DNA from: an uncultured Ruminiclostridium sp. | GTDB taxonomy: Bacteria > Bacillota > Clostridia > Oscillospirales > Ruminococcaceae | Length of the DNA stretch: 64,000 bases | Direction: 5' to 3' | Assembly (NCBI GenBank): GCA_947594425.1 | Contig: CANQED010000008.1 | Coordinates: forward strand, 45,264-109,263 | Part shown: positions 18,469-27,548 of the stretch, one piece after another | How the letters are laid out: each line of letters starts with the position of its first letter | Position numbering within the stretch: the first letter of the stretch is position 1 | Program-made: the position numbers and the translations under genes | Notes under the pieces: generated by a model | Told to the model about the DNA's origin: nothing | Seen by the model: only the letters and a program-made list of their open reading frames with translations | Databases searched by the model: none

Positions 18469-18793
18469 CGTCGGCCGTCCCGCTATAACGTTTCATTGCA
18501 TCAAGTGCATCAGCATATAATTCTTTTAATTCTTCTGCCGACTGATACGCCTTAGCCTTTTCTTCCAACAGTTTGTTTTCTTTTTTAATTTTTTCCTTTT
18601 CTAGCTGCTCGCGAGTCGAACCGAGTTTTAGATAATGAGTTATTACTTGTGCAGATGCAGTCCCTTCTTGCAGCTGCTTTTCGGCAAGGTCTACAGCAAG
18701 GGATATAAGCTGATTTTCTCGTGCTTCCGGAGTTAATGCCGGTCTTATTCTTTTAGATGATTTTTTTGTCTTTACTTCGTTTCCTTTTTGCAC
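18461..18793 (-). CDS. Probable terminase small subunit
   Basis: 110 aa, 'LTPEARENQLISLAVDLAEKQLQEGTASAQVITHYLKLGSTREQLEKEKIKKENKLLEEKAKA', at the head of the packaging operon. Confidence 0.6.
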   Translation of the reverse strand: MQKGNEVKTKKSSKRIRPALTPEARENQLISLAVDLAEKQLQEGTASAQVITHYLKLGSTREQLEKEKIKKENKLLEEKAKAYQSAEELKELYADALDAMKRYSGTADDD

Positions 18794-18863
18794 ACACTTG
18801 CTACCTCCTTTCAGTCATTTATGCAGCTGTTTAGAATAAGTTTTGTTTGATTTAAAACGTGTT

Positions 18864-18962
18864 TGACAACACTTAGATGAGCCTACAAATCCGTTTTACT
18901 TTCCGCCGAAAGGAGATAAGAAAAAAGTAAAACTTTTTTGCAGACTCATCTAAATGTTGTCA
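18864..18962. repeat. Nested inverted repeat in the noncoding region upstream of the terminase small subunit
   Basis: Outer arms tgacaacacttagatgag / ctcatctaaatgttgtca (18 bp, one mismatch); inner arms gttttacttt / aaagtaaaac (10 bp, perfect). Confidence 0.85.
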
Positions 18963-19098
18963 GAAAATATCCCCCGGAGAATTTTTGAAGACCGCCGCGA
19001 TAATGGGAGGGGGTGCATTTTTCACTACACCCCCGGTATACCCATTTGCTTAATGAATTAAGTAAAGGCATAAAAATAAATCATATAAAATACGTTAA

Positions 19099-19362
19099 TT
19101 AAAGGCTATTTATCGAATTTTCCGTTTCTTTCTTAACCTTTTTATAAATATTTCTAAAATCGTATTTTATTATTTCATCTATCGCTCTTTCTATCTCTTT
19201 GCTATTTTCTTCGTCTGACAATTGATCTGAAGTTCTGGCAATTCTCGCTAAATAAGCGCACGAATTGTACCCTTTTTCTGCATCAAACAAAAACCAATGA
19301 GTAAATTGTTCAAACGGATCATAAGGATTGTCAATAGTAGTCAACATATATTCGTAATTCAC
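19099..19362 (-). CDS. Hypothetical protein downstream of the RNAP-like gene
   Basis: 87 aa ORF 6 bp after the RNAP-like ORF. Confidence 0.6.
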   Translation of the reverse strand: MNYEYMLTTIDNPYDPFEQFTHWFLFDAEKGYNSCAYLARIARTSDQLSDEENSKEIERAIDEIIKYDFRNIYKKVKKETENSINSL

Positions 19363-19368
19363 AATTTC

Positions 19369-22170
19369 TTACTCCTTTCCTTTTAAATAGCTTGAAACCG
19401 TGCTTGTTGAAACGCCAAGACGATTGGCTATTTCTTGAATGGTATAACCGTTGGTGTCCATTTGTTTTAACATCGATATTTTGGCAGAACTGAGCGAAGA
19501 CTTGCTTCTTGGTGTTGCTTTTTCACGAATCTTATCAATATTAGCATGCTTAAGAATCTGCATTAATTTATTTTCACTTACAGCTCCTGCTTGTATAGCT
19601 TCCCATTCTTTGTCAGTTATCTCTATTTCATAGCGTTTTGCTCCGACTTTATTTCGTGCAGTAATAAGAGCTTGCTGACTTGCCTTTTTAATTTCGCTTT
19701 TGGTCATGTCGGGATTGTCTTGTTTCTTTGCGTTTACTACAGTATTAGCCATTATCTGAGCCTGTCGCTCTTTCGGAGCGTTCTTTAATGCCATGTTCAA
19801 CTTAGCGTTTAATGTATCAGTTTCTTTTTGGTATGTATTTTTTGCCGAGGCACTGTACTCTATCTTGCCTGTCGTTACCATCTCTTTGCGGGATTGGTTA
19901 GCAAGTCCTTTCATATGATTAGCATAGTCCGCATACAGTAACTCTGGTTGTGAAGCGGCTTGAGAAACTAAAGTAAAGGCGTCGTTGGTCTCCGCCATCT
20001 TTGTACTTATTTGGGTGCGTGTTTTAACTTTACCTGAAGAATCGGTATAGGTTTCATTTGCAGATTTCCAAATAAGAGCTCCTTCAGGAAGGTCGGGGTC
20101 ATACCAGCTCTTTCCTTTTTGATTAATACGAGGGCTTCCCTTACGTTTTTCAACCCTTTCTTCAGATTTAGCACGTGAAATAAGAGTCGATGCCCCGCCA
20201 TATTTCTCGTCGTCATCATGCGACTGATATTTCTTTTTTAGAGCAGAAATATCATTATCTATTTCACTCTGCTTATAATTCAACTTATGCTTATTAGCGT
20301 CTATTACAACCATACTGTGACGTACAGCTCTTGCTAATTCATCTTCAGTAGCGCCTTTAAGGGTCATATCAGTTATTAGATTTGAAATCCTGCCCATTTC
20401 ATTTTCGGTGTTGGACTTGCTCATCAATTTTACTTTCTTTCCAGCATAAGTGTCAGGTCCATATTGTCCTTTTGCATCAAAATCCTTAAGTCCTTTTAGC
20501 TCAGGAGTCGAAACAATCTTTACTTTACTCGAAGGACTATTACATGGAACTACCATGACTGTATCGCCATCAAAATCTGCTCCTGATAAACGGCGGGCAA
20601 CTTCACTGTTTATTCCTACAGCATCTAAAGTGTTTCCCAACATTTTCTTAGCATCGCTCTGCTTGTTATTTACCTTTAACACCGGTATTTCAAACGTGCC
20701 GCCATGCGGATAACGGATAAGGGCTACAGTCTCCCCGTTTTTATATGTTGGCGCATATACCTCTGTGTCTTTTAATGAAGTTACGGGTAATATAACTTTA
20801 TAGGATTGACGAGGAAGAGCGGCAGCTTTAAGATGAACAGCCGCAGCATCACAATCGTCGGCAAATGAATTAAGAAGGACTTTTTTTACAGTTGGATTTG
20901 TAAGTGAACATATTTCATCAAATTCGGCAACCCTATCCTTTAAAGTAAGATCAAGCTGTTTTTTAATAAGAGACGCACTTTGTTTTGATAAAAATTGCGA
21001 AGGCAATCTATTGTCCCATTCTTGCCAATCACCTTCTTCGGCGCGCTTGTTAATTAGTGATAAAGATTGCTTCTTTCCGGTTATAGGATCTGTGTATTTG
21101 CCATTAGGATCATCATAATAACTTTGACCACCATGTTCTTTTATTAAAGAGCCAAAAGGATTTTGTGGATCGTCGGTTATATGCTTTAACACATCTTCGG
21201 TTGGTGTTCCTCGTTTTTTGTTGGTGTTAAATATAATGTCCACGCCATCGGGCAAATCATCAGAATAAACAGCCATGCCTTTTAAATATTTGTCGTTGTC
21301 AACAAGTATCCTAACTTGAGCATAATGAGATTCGCCAAGCGACAAATCATCAACCCCTCTGCGAATTTCTATCACTCCGTCTTTTTCAATGCCGCCGTCT
21401 TCGGCATAACGAATTTTTAACCTTTTTGAGTCCATGCTTGCGGGATATTCAAAACTCGGACGAAACGACTCGCCGTTGTCATAAGAAATATAATCATCTA
21501 AAGAATGTATTTTTGATAAATCATCATATATATCCTTATGCTCTGTTCCGGGAGGGCATATAACTCGAAGAGTGGTTTGTTTACCGGGATTGGTAACTTG
21601 CGAAACACTTCTTGAGTAAATCGGATACCCTTCTGCCTCAAGAATAGTGAGAGCCTGTTCCCACTTTTCTTTCGATACTCTCATATAATCATTAAGCTCC
21701 GCGCCTGCACCGACATCAATAAATCCTTTTTCGTCAACTTGTTTTTTTATAAACTCAGCCGTTTTTCTCGCCGCATTCATACGTGCTTCGGCATCCTCGT
21801 TTAGCAAAGAACGTATAGAAGATTCGCTGTTATATCCCATTCTTCTTGCTATTTCTGAATTAGAATATCCTTTTTCTTTTAATGCTTTTGCTGTAGCGAC
21901 AGCTGTCGAACGGCGTTCCTCTTTTGCCACTGATAAATACGAGCGAAATTGCGTAGTGCTCATCTCCATATATTTTGCTATTGCAGTATCACCGCTCCAC
22001 TTTTTTCCTTCTTTATCAGTAAACGTAAACCCTTGCTTACGGAGATCCTCCACACGACTTAGAAAATCTCCACTATGTTGATAAGGACTATCTCCCGAAC
22101 CCCACGGATAACGTCCTGAACGTCGTGGCATGCCGTAATGCATTAATATCTCTTCCGCAATATAGTTCAT
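19369..22170 (-). CDS. Single-chain DNA-directed RNA polymerase-like protein with N- and C-terminal HTH segments and an HYGMPRRSGRYPWGSG N-terminal motif
   Basis: 933 aa. 'VALIRYPHGGTFEIPVLKV...GINSEVARRLSGADFDGDTVMVVPC' resembles the beta-prime RxP...NADFDGD double-psi barrel region. HTH-like 'KGYSNSEIARRMGYNSESSIRSLL' and 'NGYTIQEIANRLGVSTSTVSSYLKGK'. Confidence 0.7.
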   Translation of the reverse strand: MNYIAEEILMHYGMPRRSGRYPWGSGDSPYQHSGDFLSRVEDLRKQGFTFTDKEGKKWSGDTAIAKYMEMSTTQFRSYLSVAKEERRSTAVATAKALKEKGYSNSEIARRMGYNSESSIRSLLNEDAEARMNAARKTAEFIKKQVDEKGFIDVGAGAELNDYMRVSKEKWEQALTILEAEGYPIYSRSVSQVTNPGKQTTLRVICPPGTEHKDIYDDLSKIHSLDDYISYDNGESFRPSFEYPASMDSKRLKIRYAEDGGIEKDGVIEIRRGVDDLSLGESHYAQVRILVDNDKYLKGMAVYSDDLPDGVDIIFNTNKKRGTPTEDVLKHITDDPQNPFGSLIKEHGGQSYYDDPNGKYTDPITGKKQSLSLINKRAEEGDWQEWDNRLPSQFLSKQSASLIKKQLDLTLKDRVAEFDEICSLTNPTVKKVLLNSFADDCDAAAVHLKAAALPRQSYKVILPVTSLKDTEVYAPTYKNGETVALIRYPHGGTFEIPVLKVNNKQSDAKKMLGNTLDAVGINSEVARRLSGADFDGDTVMVVPCNSPSSKVKIVSTPELKGLKDFDAKGQYGPDTYAGKKVKLMSKSNTENEMGRISNLITDMTLKGATEDELARAVRHSMVVIDANKHKLNYKQSEIDNDISALKKKYQSHDDDEKYGGASTLISRAKSEERVEKRKGSPRINQKGKSWYDPDLPEGALIWKSANETYTDSSGKVKTRTQISTKMAETNDAFTLVSQAASQPELLYADYANHMKGLANQSRKEMVTTGKIEYSASAKNTYQKETDTLNAKLNMALKNAPKERQAQIMANTVVNAKKQDNPDMTKSEIKKASQQALITARNKVGAKRYEIEITDKEWEAIQAGAVSENKLMQILKHANIDKIREKATPRSKSSLSSAKISMLKQMDTNGYTIQEIANRLGVSTSTVSSYLKGKE

Positions 22171-22173
22171 CGT

Positions 22174-22737
22174 TTATCCCTCCTGTTCCTTTACCTTATC
22201 TATAATCTTGTCAAAGGCTATAATTTTTTCAATAATAGCGGCTATCTCTTTTGCTGCGGGTTCAAAATATAATATTTCATTGTTTTGATAAATGCGAAGT
22301 AGAATGTCTATTTCCGCAGGTTTTATTTTATACTCCAAGCAAAAAAGAGCAGCATATATTTCAAGTTGCTCCATATGTGCAGGAACAGCTCCGGTTTTGA
22401 GGTCATGAATTCTTAATAAATTATTTCTAAACATGACGGTGTCGGCGGTTCCAAAGCAGTTATCCGAATAATATAATATTTGTTCGGGTGTCATTTTAAA
22501 TCCTATTGCATCATTAACGTACATATTTAACGTTTTTTGTGACTTTGGAAGTTTCTGCCCTAAGCGTATGCAGGTGGCCGCAAAAGCGTGAAGTTCTGTT
22601 CCCTTAATAGTGGCTAAAAACTTTGAATACGACGATGCAATTTTGGCTTCGTCGTAGTTTATCCAATGAAATTTACTCGCGCCGAGAAAAGCATGCTGAC
22701 CCTCAAGATTTAAATGCTTGTTGAAGTTCATAAAGCA
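22174..22737 (-). CDS. PD-(D/E)XK nuclease, Cas4/RecB-like
   Basis: 'GTELHAFAATCIRLGQKLP...GTADTVMFRNNLLRIHDLKTGAVPAHMEQLEIYAALFCLEY'. Start inferred at MNFNKHLNLEGQ within ORF 22174..22773 (approximate). Confidence 0.75.
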   Translation of the reverse strand, partial: CFMNFNKHLNLEGQHAFLGASKFHWINYDEAKIASSYSKFLATIKGTELHAFAATCIRLGQKLPKSQKTLNMYVNDAIGFKMTPEQILYYSDNCFGTADTVMFRNNLLRIHDLKTGAVPAHMEQLEIYAALFCLEYKIKPAEIDILLRIYQNNEILYFEPAAKEIAAIIEKIIAFDKIIDKVKEQEG

Positions 22738-22993
22738 CCTCCTCTTTGTTTTCAGGATAAACGAACCTTGCAAATGACATCGCGTTCATCCGATTAATAT
22801 AATATTCTTGATTTGGTTGTTTCTTGGCGCGCACACCGTTTTTGCATTCCAAGGCTGCCCATTTGTTTTTCCATAAAACGATTAAGTCAGGAATACCTTG
22901 AATATAATTCGAGTCGTTTTTTGTGATGATACAACCCGGAAATATTATTTTAAGCTCTTTTATAAGGTCTGACTGAAAGTCCCTTTCAAGCAT
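22703..22993 (-). CDS. VRR-NUC domain nuclease
   Basis: 'MLERDFQSDLIKELKIIFPGCIITKNDSNYIQGIPDLIVLWKNKWAALECKN'. Start at MLERDF inferred. Confidence 0.8.
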   Translation of the reverse strand: MLERDFQSDLIKELKIIFPGCIITKNDSNYIQGIPDLIVLWKNKWAALECKNGVRAKKQPNQEYYINRMNAMSFARFVYPENKEEVLYELQQAFKS

Positions 22994-23065
22994 AAAAATG
23001 AGCCTCCTTAAAAAAAATAAAAGAGAGAGAACATAGCCTGTCAACACGACTTTCTATTCTCTCTT

Positions 23066-23090
23066 CATAAAAGGGGGTGTTTTTTTCGCG
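23066..23090 (-). promoter_or_regulatory. 25-bp conserved early motif, instance 1
   Basis: Minus strand CGCGAAAAAAACACCCCCTTTTATG; same 25-bp spacing, weakest instance; 72 nt upstream of the 22993 start. Confidence 0.5.
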
Positions 23091-23207
23091 CAAAAAATAA
23101 AACGGAAACCATTAAAGAATTTCCGTCAAATATAATTAATGATAAATAAACTGATTTTCAATACAGAAAAACAGCATTTACTCCATCATCTTTATTTAAT
23201 TTCCGTT

Positions 23208-23330
23208 TTAACTATTTTTCCTAAGATATACTATCAGAATCCATATCAGCCATAGCCCTCCCGTGCCAATTACCAATATAAAATCTAATAACAAACCAAA
23301 AAAACCTCGTTTTTTCTCGGTTTTATTCAT
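23208..23330 (-). CDS. 40-aa membrane protein (below the ORF-track cutoff)
   Basis: Translated by eye: MNKTEKKRGFFGLLLDFILVIGTGGLWLIWILIVYLRKNS*. Confidence 0.55.
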   Translation of the reverse strand: MNKTEKKRGFFGLLLDFILVIGTGGLWLIWILIVYLRKNS

Positions 23331-23865
23331 CATCAGAATCCTCCTTTTTGTTTCTAATAACAACGGATGGTAATTTCTTAACACTTTCCTTTACCGAAAT
23401 GGCCGTTTTAGCAACAGCCTGCTTTTTCTTTTCTCTTCGTATAGCTTTCTTAGCTTCCAGTTCTTCAAATATAATTTTACTTTTGTCAATCATTTCTTGG
23501 TTTACCCATCTTATACAAATCATCGTTCCGGGTTTGACTTTGCTGCCCTCTTTTGGTATTATTCCAACGACTTGACCTTCAAAGCAATCCTTAAATTTAA
23601 CAGACGCCTCGTTAAGCGGCACCATACTGTTTCTACAGCTAAAACCGTATTCCTTTAGAACAGAAGAAACCTCATCTACATTTGCCGGGCAAGATTTTAA
23701 ATATAATTTTGGCACTTCGACCAGTTGTTTTCGTTCTTGAAGAGCTACGTTTAATTGATCGACCATTTTGTTTATTATCGGAAGTACAAAAGGAGCTATT
23801 GCAGAAAGCGCGGCTACTTTGCCCGCTGATATGCCCTTTTTTCCTTCGGGCTTTTTCTCACTCAC
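23323..23865 (-). CDS. Membrane-anchored protein with a PASTA-like segment
   Basis: 180 aa. 'SSVLKEYGFSCRNSMVPL...FEGQVVGIIPKEGSKVKPGTMICIRWV' follows the PASTA pattern; hydrophobic N-terminal segment; basic C-terminus. Confidence 0.5.
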   Translation of the reverse strand: MSEKKPEGKKGISAGKVAALSAIAPFVLPIINKMVDQLNVALQERKQLVEVPKLYLKSCPANVDEVSSVLKEYGFSCRNSMVPLNEASVKFKDCFEGQVVGIIPKEGSKVKPGTMICIRWVNQEMIDKSKIIFEELEAKKAIRREKKKQAVAKTAISVKESVKKLPSVVIRNKKEDSDDE

Positions 23866-23975
23866 AGTTACATAATTCTCCTCTCATAAAAATATAGCTA
23901 ATCGCTACTATTTTAGTATATCACATCCACTGGTAAATTTCAATACATATTCAAACTATAAATTACCTTTCGCCC

Positions 23976-24126
23976 AAAAACCCACTTTTGTTTTTATTTA
24001 ATATATAATTAATTCTATTTTTATCGCGTATTAGTAAAAACAAAAAAAGTGGGCAAAAATCTCGCGAAACCGCATAAACAAAGGGTTTGCTCCTGCCCAT
24101 TTTTATAATGAAAAGTGGGCAGAAGC
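23976..24126. repeat. Cluster of cccactttt / aaaagtggg inverted repeats in an intergenic region
   Basis: cccacttttgttttta ... taaaaacaaaaaaagtggg, and ctgcccatttttataatgaaaagtgggcag. Confidence 0.8.
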
Positions 24127-24201
24127 CGGACAAATTATGCTTAAACTCGTAAATACAGGCAAAATATACTTAGAATAGAAAAGCCGTGGTATGCATATTC
24201 T

Positions 24202-24360
24202 CTAATTCACCCAATTCTCTCTTGCAAAAAACAGTGTCATTCCTATAGGTAATAACAAAACAAACACTGTAGCGTCGTTGTCAATGCAAATGGTAGCTAT
24301 CCCAAGCAATAATATACAGATTGCCCATATCTTATTTTTTATAAGTTCTTTTTTCCACAT
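24202..24360 (-). CDS. 52-aa membrane protein (below the ORF-track cutoff)
   Basis: Translated by eye: MWKKELIKNKIWAICILLLGIATICIDNDATVFVLLPIGMTLFFARENWVN*. Confidence 0.6.
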   Translation of the reverse strand: MWKKELIKNKIWAICILLLGIATICIDNDATVFVLLLPIGMTLFFARENWVN

Positions 24361-24388
24361 TTTATAACCTCCCTTGCTCAATTATCAC

Positions 24389-24502
24389 TCACGGCTTATA
24401 CCAACCGCAATACGGATGCTTAAGATTTCTGCGAAAAATAAATCTTCTGCTGAACAAACAAATATAAATAGTGTTCGGGTCTTCACAGCTTCTTTTAATC
24501 AT
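24389..24502 (-). CDS. Possible 37-aa small protein
   Basis: MIKRSCEDPNTIYICLFSRRFIFRRNLKHPYCGWYKP*, preceded by an aggaggaatt-like RBS. Confidence 0.35.
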   Translation of the reverse strand: MIKRSCEDPNTIYICLFSRRFIFRRNLKHPYCGWYKP

Positions 24503-24575
24503 GAAAATTCCTCCTTGTTTTTATAAAAAAAGAAAGAGCCCACGTTTTCACGTAGACTCCCCTTTGGAAGCGAGG

Positions 24576-24776
24576 TTAGAGTTTCAACTTTTCCTCAATC
24601 TTCTTGATTTGCTTCTCTGCCTTTTCTTGAATTAAGGCGTTTCCTGATTTCTCTGCCAATTCAAGTATTTCTTGCCAATTTTCCAGTTGGTCGAGAAGCA
24701 TACCTTTGTATTGACTGTCCGTCATTCCCACAGAATCACCTCCACTCAAAAGGCAGTATTCGTTGTCTTGTGTCAT
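24576..24776 (-). CDS. Hypothetical small coiled protein
   Basis: 66 aa ORF with strong RBS, preceded by the 25-bp motif. Confidence 0.6.
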   Translation of the reverse strand: MTQDNEYCLLSGGDSVGMTDSQYKGMLLDQLENWQEILELAEKSGNALIQEKAEKQIKKIEEKLKL

Positions 24777-24792
24777 TCCAACAACCTCCTTT

Positions 24793-24817
24793 CATAATAG
24801 GCATTGTTTATTTTGCG
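24793..24817 (-). promoter_or_regulatory. 25-bp conserved early motif, instance 2
   Basis: Minus strand CGCAAAATAAACAATGCCTATTATG, ~17 nt upstream of the 24776 start. Confidence 0.7.
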
Positions 24818-24876
24818 TTTTTATAATTATAGCATAAATTAACGCATTTCGCAATATTCAAGTCGAAAAATTTACT

Positions 24877-26097
24877 TTACCATTTTACATACCTCGCCTC
24901 ATTAAAATCTCTCTTTGCACTAAGTGCTTTGCTTATAGCCAAATCTATTCCAGAACGTGATTTTAAGTGATAGAAATATAAATCTTCATACGGCGTGTTC
25001 AACCTGTCTATCCTGCCTGCCGCCTGTTGCATTGTTCGATAAGAATAGCTCTGAGAATAGAATATAATAGTATCGGTTTTTATACAATTCCATCCTTCTG
25101 AGCCGGCGTTGTATTGCACAAGATAAATCCATTTCTCTCCGTCAGGAACGGGTTGATGCTTGTGTCCATTCCATTCGGCAAGCTTAACAGTATTATCGTA
25201 TTTAAACATTTCTCTCATCATTTCAAGCTCATAATCAAAATTGTAAAATATAATAACTTTAGGATGATCTTCGAGTATTTCTAATAATGCAACTTGCCTC
25301 GATTGGTCTAAGTTAACAATTTTTCTCCATATATAACAAAGTCCAGAAGCATTGACTATCGGCTCGTTTTTAAAAGGATCCCACCTAAGTTTAGCGGCAT
25401 CTTTATACTTTAAAATATCGTACTTTACAAAAACATCCTCATGATGTGCAACCGTTTTACGCCGGAAGTCCATATTTATAAGAATATCATTTCGGTAACG
25501 AATAAGTTTTCCTGTGTTAATGTATCTATCTATTTTTGGAAATTTGGTCATAGGGTTGTAAACTATGTGTTCACGTTTAAACTCACTTCTATTACGATAA
25601 AAACCATTTGCAACAAACACCGGAATATAATCTTGCCAAGTATCTCCGGGAGTAGCTGATAGAAGTATCCATTTATTCTTGCGAGTTATGTTTAAAAAAG
25701 CTTTAACCCATGCCCCCGAACCGATAACACGCTGCTCATCAAATATAAAGAAAGCACCATAGACATCAGTATAGTTTTTTATCCTATTCCACGAGTCAAC
25801 AACTACCTTATTGGAATATAAATTTACCTGTGGGTTAGTTGAAAGAAGAAAAGGAGACATTTCTGCCTCCCATTCTTTGTCGTCACGCTTTCTTGCGGTA
25901 GTGATTATGTACAAATCTTTTGGCGGTTCTCCCATCGGAATATAATTTTCAGTACCGATTTCACCACCCTCACAGAGGTAATAGTAAGCAAGAGCAGTTC
26001 TGGACTTTCCGCTTCCGACACCTCCGCAAAGAATACAACCGTTTTTCATTTTTTTAACGGCGTCCAATTGATAATCGTACAGATTTATTCCAGCCAT
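24877..26097 (-). CDS. SNF2/DEAD-like superfamily 2 helicase
   Basis: 406 aa. GGVGSGKSRTALAYY (Walker A), FIFDEQRV, LLSATPGDTW, 'AGSEGWNCIKTDTIIFYSQSYSYRTMQQAAGRIDRLNT' (motif VI). Confidence 0.9.
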   Translation of the reverse strand: MAGINLYDYQLDAVKKMKNGCILCGGVGSGKSRTALAYYYLCEGGEIGTENYIPMGEPPKDLYIITTARKRDDKEWEAEMSPFLLSTNPQVNLYSNKVVVDSWNRIKNYTDVYGAFFIFDEQRVIGSGAWVKAFLNITRKNKWILLSATPGDTWQDYIPVFVANGFYRNRSEFKREHIVYNPMTKFPKIDRYINTGKLIRYRNDILINMDFRRKTVAHHEDVFVKYDILKYKDAAKLRWDPFKNEPIVNASGLCYIWRKIVNLDQSRQVALLEILEDHPKVIIFYNFDYELEMMREMFKYDNTVKLAEWNGHKHQPVPDGEKWIYLVQYNAGSEGWNCIKTDTIIFYSQSYSYRTMQQAAGRIDRLNTPYEDLYFYHLKSRSGIDLAISKALSAKRDFNEARYVKW

Positions 26098-26300
26098 TAA
26101 TCTTCACGCTCCGTTATATTTGTTTGAGGATAAATAACGGTCGTATTAAATCGCTGACACATTCCGATTTGATACGCCGCACACTTATTTGCGAGACATT
26201 CTAAGAAGTATGTGCGAGTATATACTGCATCTTTTAATGTAAACGATGGGGTTGTATCGCTTTGTACAAGGAGAGGACACGCTTTATATTCCATAATCAA
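26097..26300 (-). CDS. Hypothetical Cys-containing small protein
   Basis: 67 aa ORF in operon. Confidence 0.5.
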   Translation of the reverse strand: MIMEYKACPLLVQSDTTPSFTLKDAVYTRTYFLECLANKCAAYQIGMCQRFNTTVIYPQTNITERED

Positions 26301-26944
26301 TACTCCTCCGGAAACAAGATAGTTGTAGCGCTCCTATCGGCTTCTGTGATAATCCAAATTTTTTCATTAGTTTTTGGGTTTATATATGCGGCATGAATTC
26401 TCAAATCTCCACATTCGACAGCTTCATCGTTGGATTTTTTATCTTCCTCGTTCATTTCTCCCCAGTCACACATAGCATATCTTTCAATACACCTACCGAT
26501 AAATTTTCCAAAATCTAAATCCCTTTCTATACGCTTTGCGATTCCCAGCGTCATTACAAATTCTCCTCGCTCAAATTTTTTCATTTTACTTCTCCTTTCA
26601 GCAAAAAGAAAAACATCGGCAAATTTTCTTATTTGGCTCTCATTTAACATACAAATTTCCTTTAAAATAGATTTGCACATAAGAATAGCATTGTTATAAG
26701 ATTCCTGATAAGATTTCCGGTTATCCTTAGTAAGTATTTTTAGTTTTTTGCTAAATCTTTCTTGTAAATATAAATATTCAGTATAATTTATTTTTTCTTG
26801 TTTAGAACGATCTACATAAACCTCCTTTAAAATAGATTTGCATGCAAGAACGCCATCGTTATAAACTCTCTCCCTATTTGTTGGAAACCTCTTGAGTTTT
26901 TTGCTAAATTTCTCTTGCAGGTTTCGATACTCGCTATAATTCAT
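26297..26944 (-). CDS. Hypothetical protein with internal duplication
   Basis: Two copies of 'Y..LQE+FSKKLK...YN.....CKSILKE'. Start inferred at MNYSEYRNLQ after GAAAGGAG. Confidence 0.6.
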   Translation of the reverse strand: MNYSEYRNLQEKFSKKLKRFPTNRERVYNDGVLACKSILKEVYVDRSKQEKINYTEYLYLQERFSKKLKILTKDNRKSYQESYNNAILMCKSILKEICMLNESQIRKFADVFLFAERRSKMKKFERGEFVMTLGIAKRIERDLDFGKFIGRCIERYAMCDWGEMNEEDKKSNDEAVECGDLRIHAAYINPKTNEKIWIITEADRSATTILFPEEY

Positions 26945-27076
26945 TTTTTCTCCTTTCGGCAATAAAAAATAAATACGGCTGTTTCCTCTTACTTTCAAAT
27001 ACGTGCACATAAAATCAAGACCTTACTGGACATTTAACCTGACATGTACTAAGCAGGCACCGTAACAATAATATAA

Positions 27077-27547
27077 TTAAAAAGGAATATCATCTTCTGA
27101 GTATTTTTCAGCGAACTCATCTTCCTCTACGGTAACATACAAAGATTTAAGGTAGGCTTTAATGCCTTCTTTACCGTTTACCTCCCAGTAATACGGGCGA
27201 ATAACCAAGTCTACATTTTGTATTGAAGCAAAATCCAATGTATCGACAGAATCTTCATCGAGCAGCGTTTTAGTGTGCTTTGTGATCATATAAATTTTCG
27301 GAGGAACATGTTCAAAATTAACCGCGACCTGAATATAATAGAGAGGCTCGTCGTCTTTGTCTTTCGGTTCAAGAGTTCTGATATTCCAACCGTCTTTGAT
27401 AAGTTTCTGAGCCATCTCTGCGTCTTCTATAATAACGCAAAAGTTTCTCGATCCGGCGCGGTTATATTTTCCTTCCTTTCCGGAAAAATTCCTAAACCTA
27501 ATTTTTGCATTTTCGATAACTATGTTATCCGCAGTTTTATTTGCCAT
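27077..27547 (-). CDS. SSB-like replication protein
   Basis: 156 aa, C-terminal [16 protein letters not shown] resembles the SSB acidic tip; directly downstream of the replicase. Confidence 0.55.
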   Translation of the reverse strand: MANKTADNIVIENAKIRFRNFSGKEGKYNRAGSRNFCVIIEDAEMAQKLIKDGWNIRTLEPKDKDDEPLYYIQVAVNFEHVPPKIYMITKHTKTLLDEDSVDTLDFASIQNVDLVIRPYYWEVNGKEGIKAYLKSLYVTVEEDEFAEKYSEDDIPF

Positions 27548-27548
27548 C

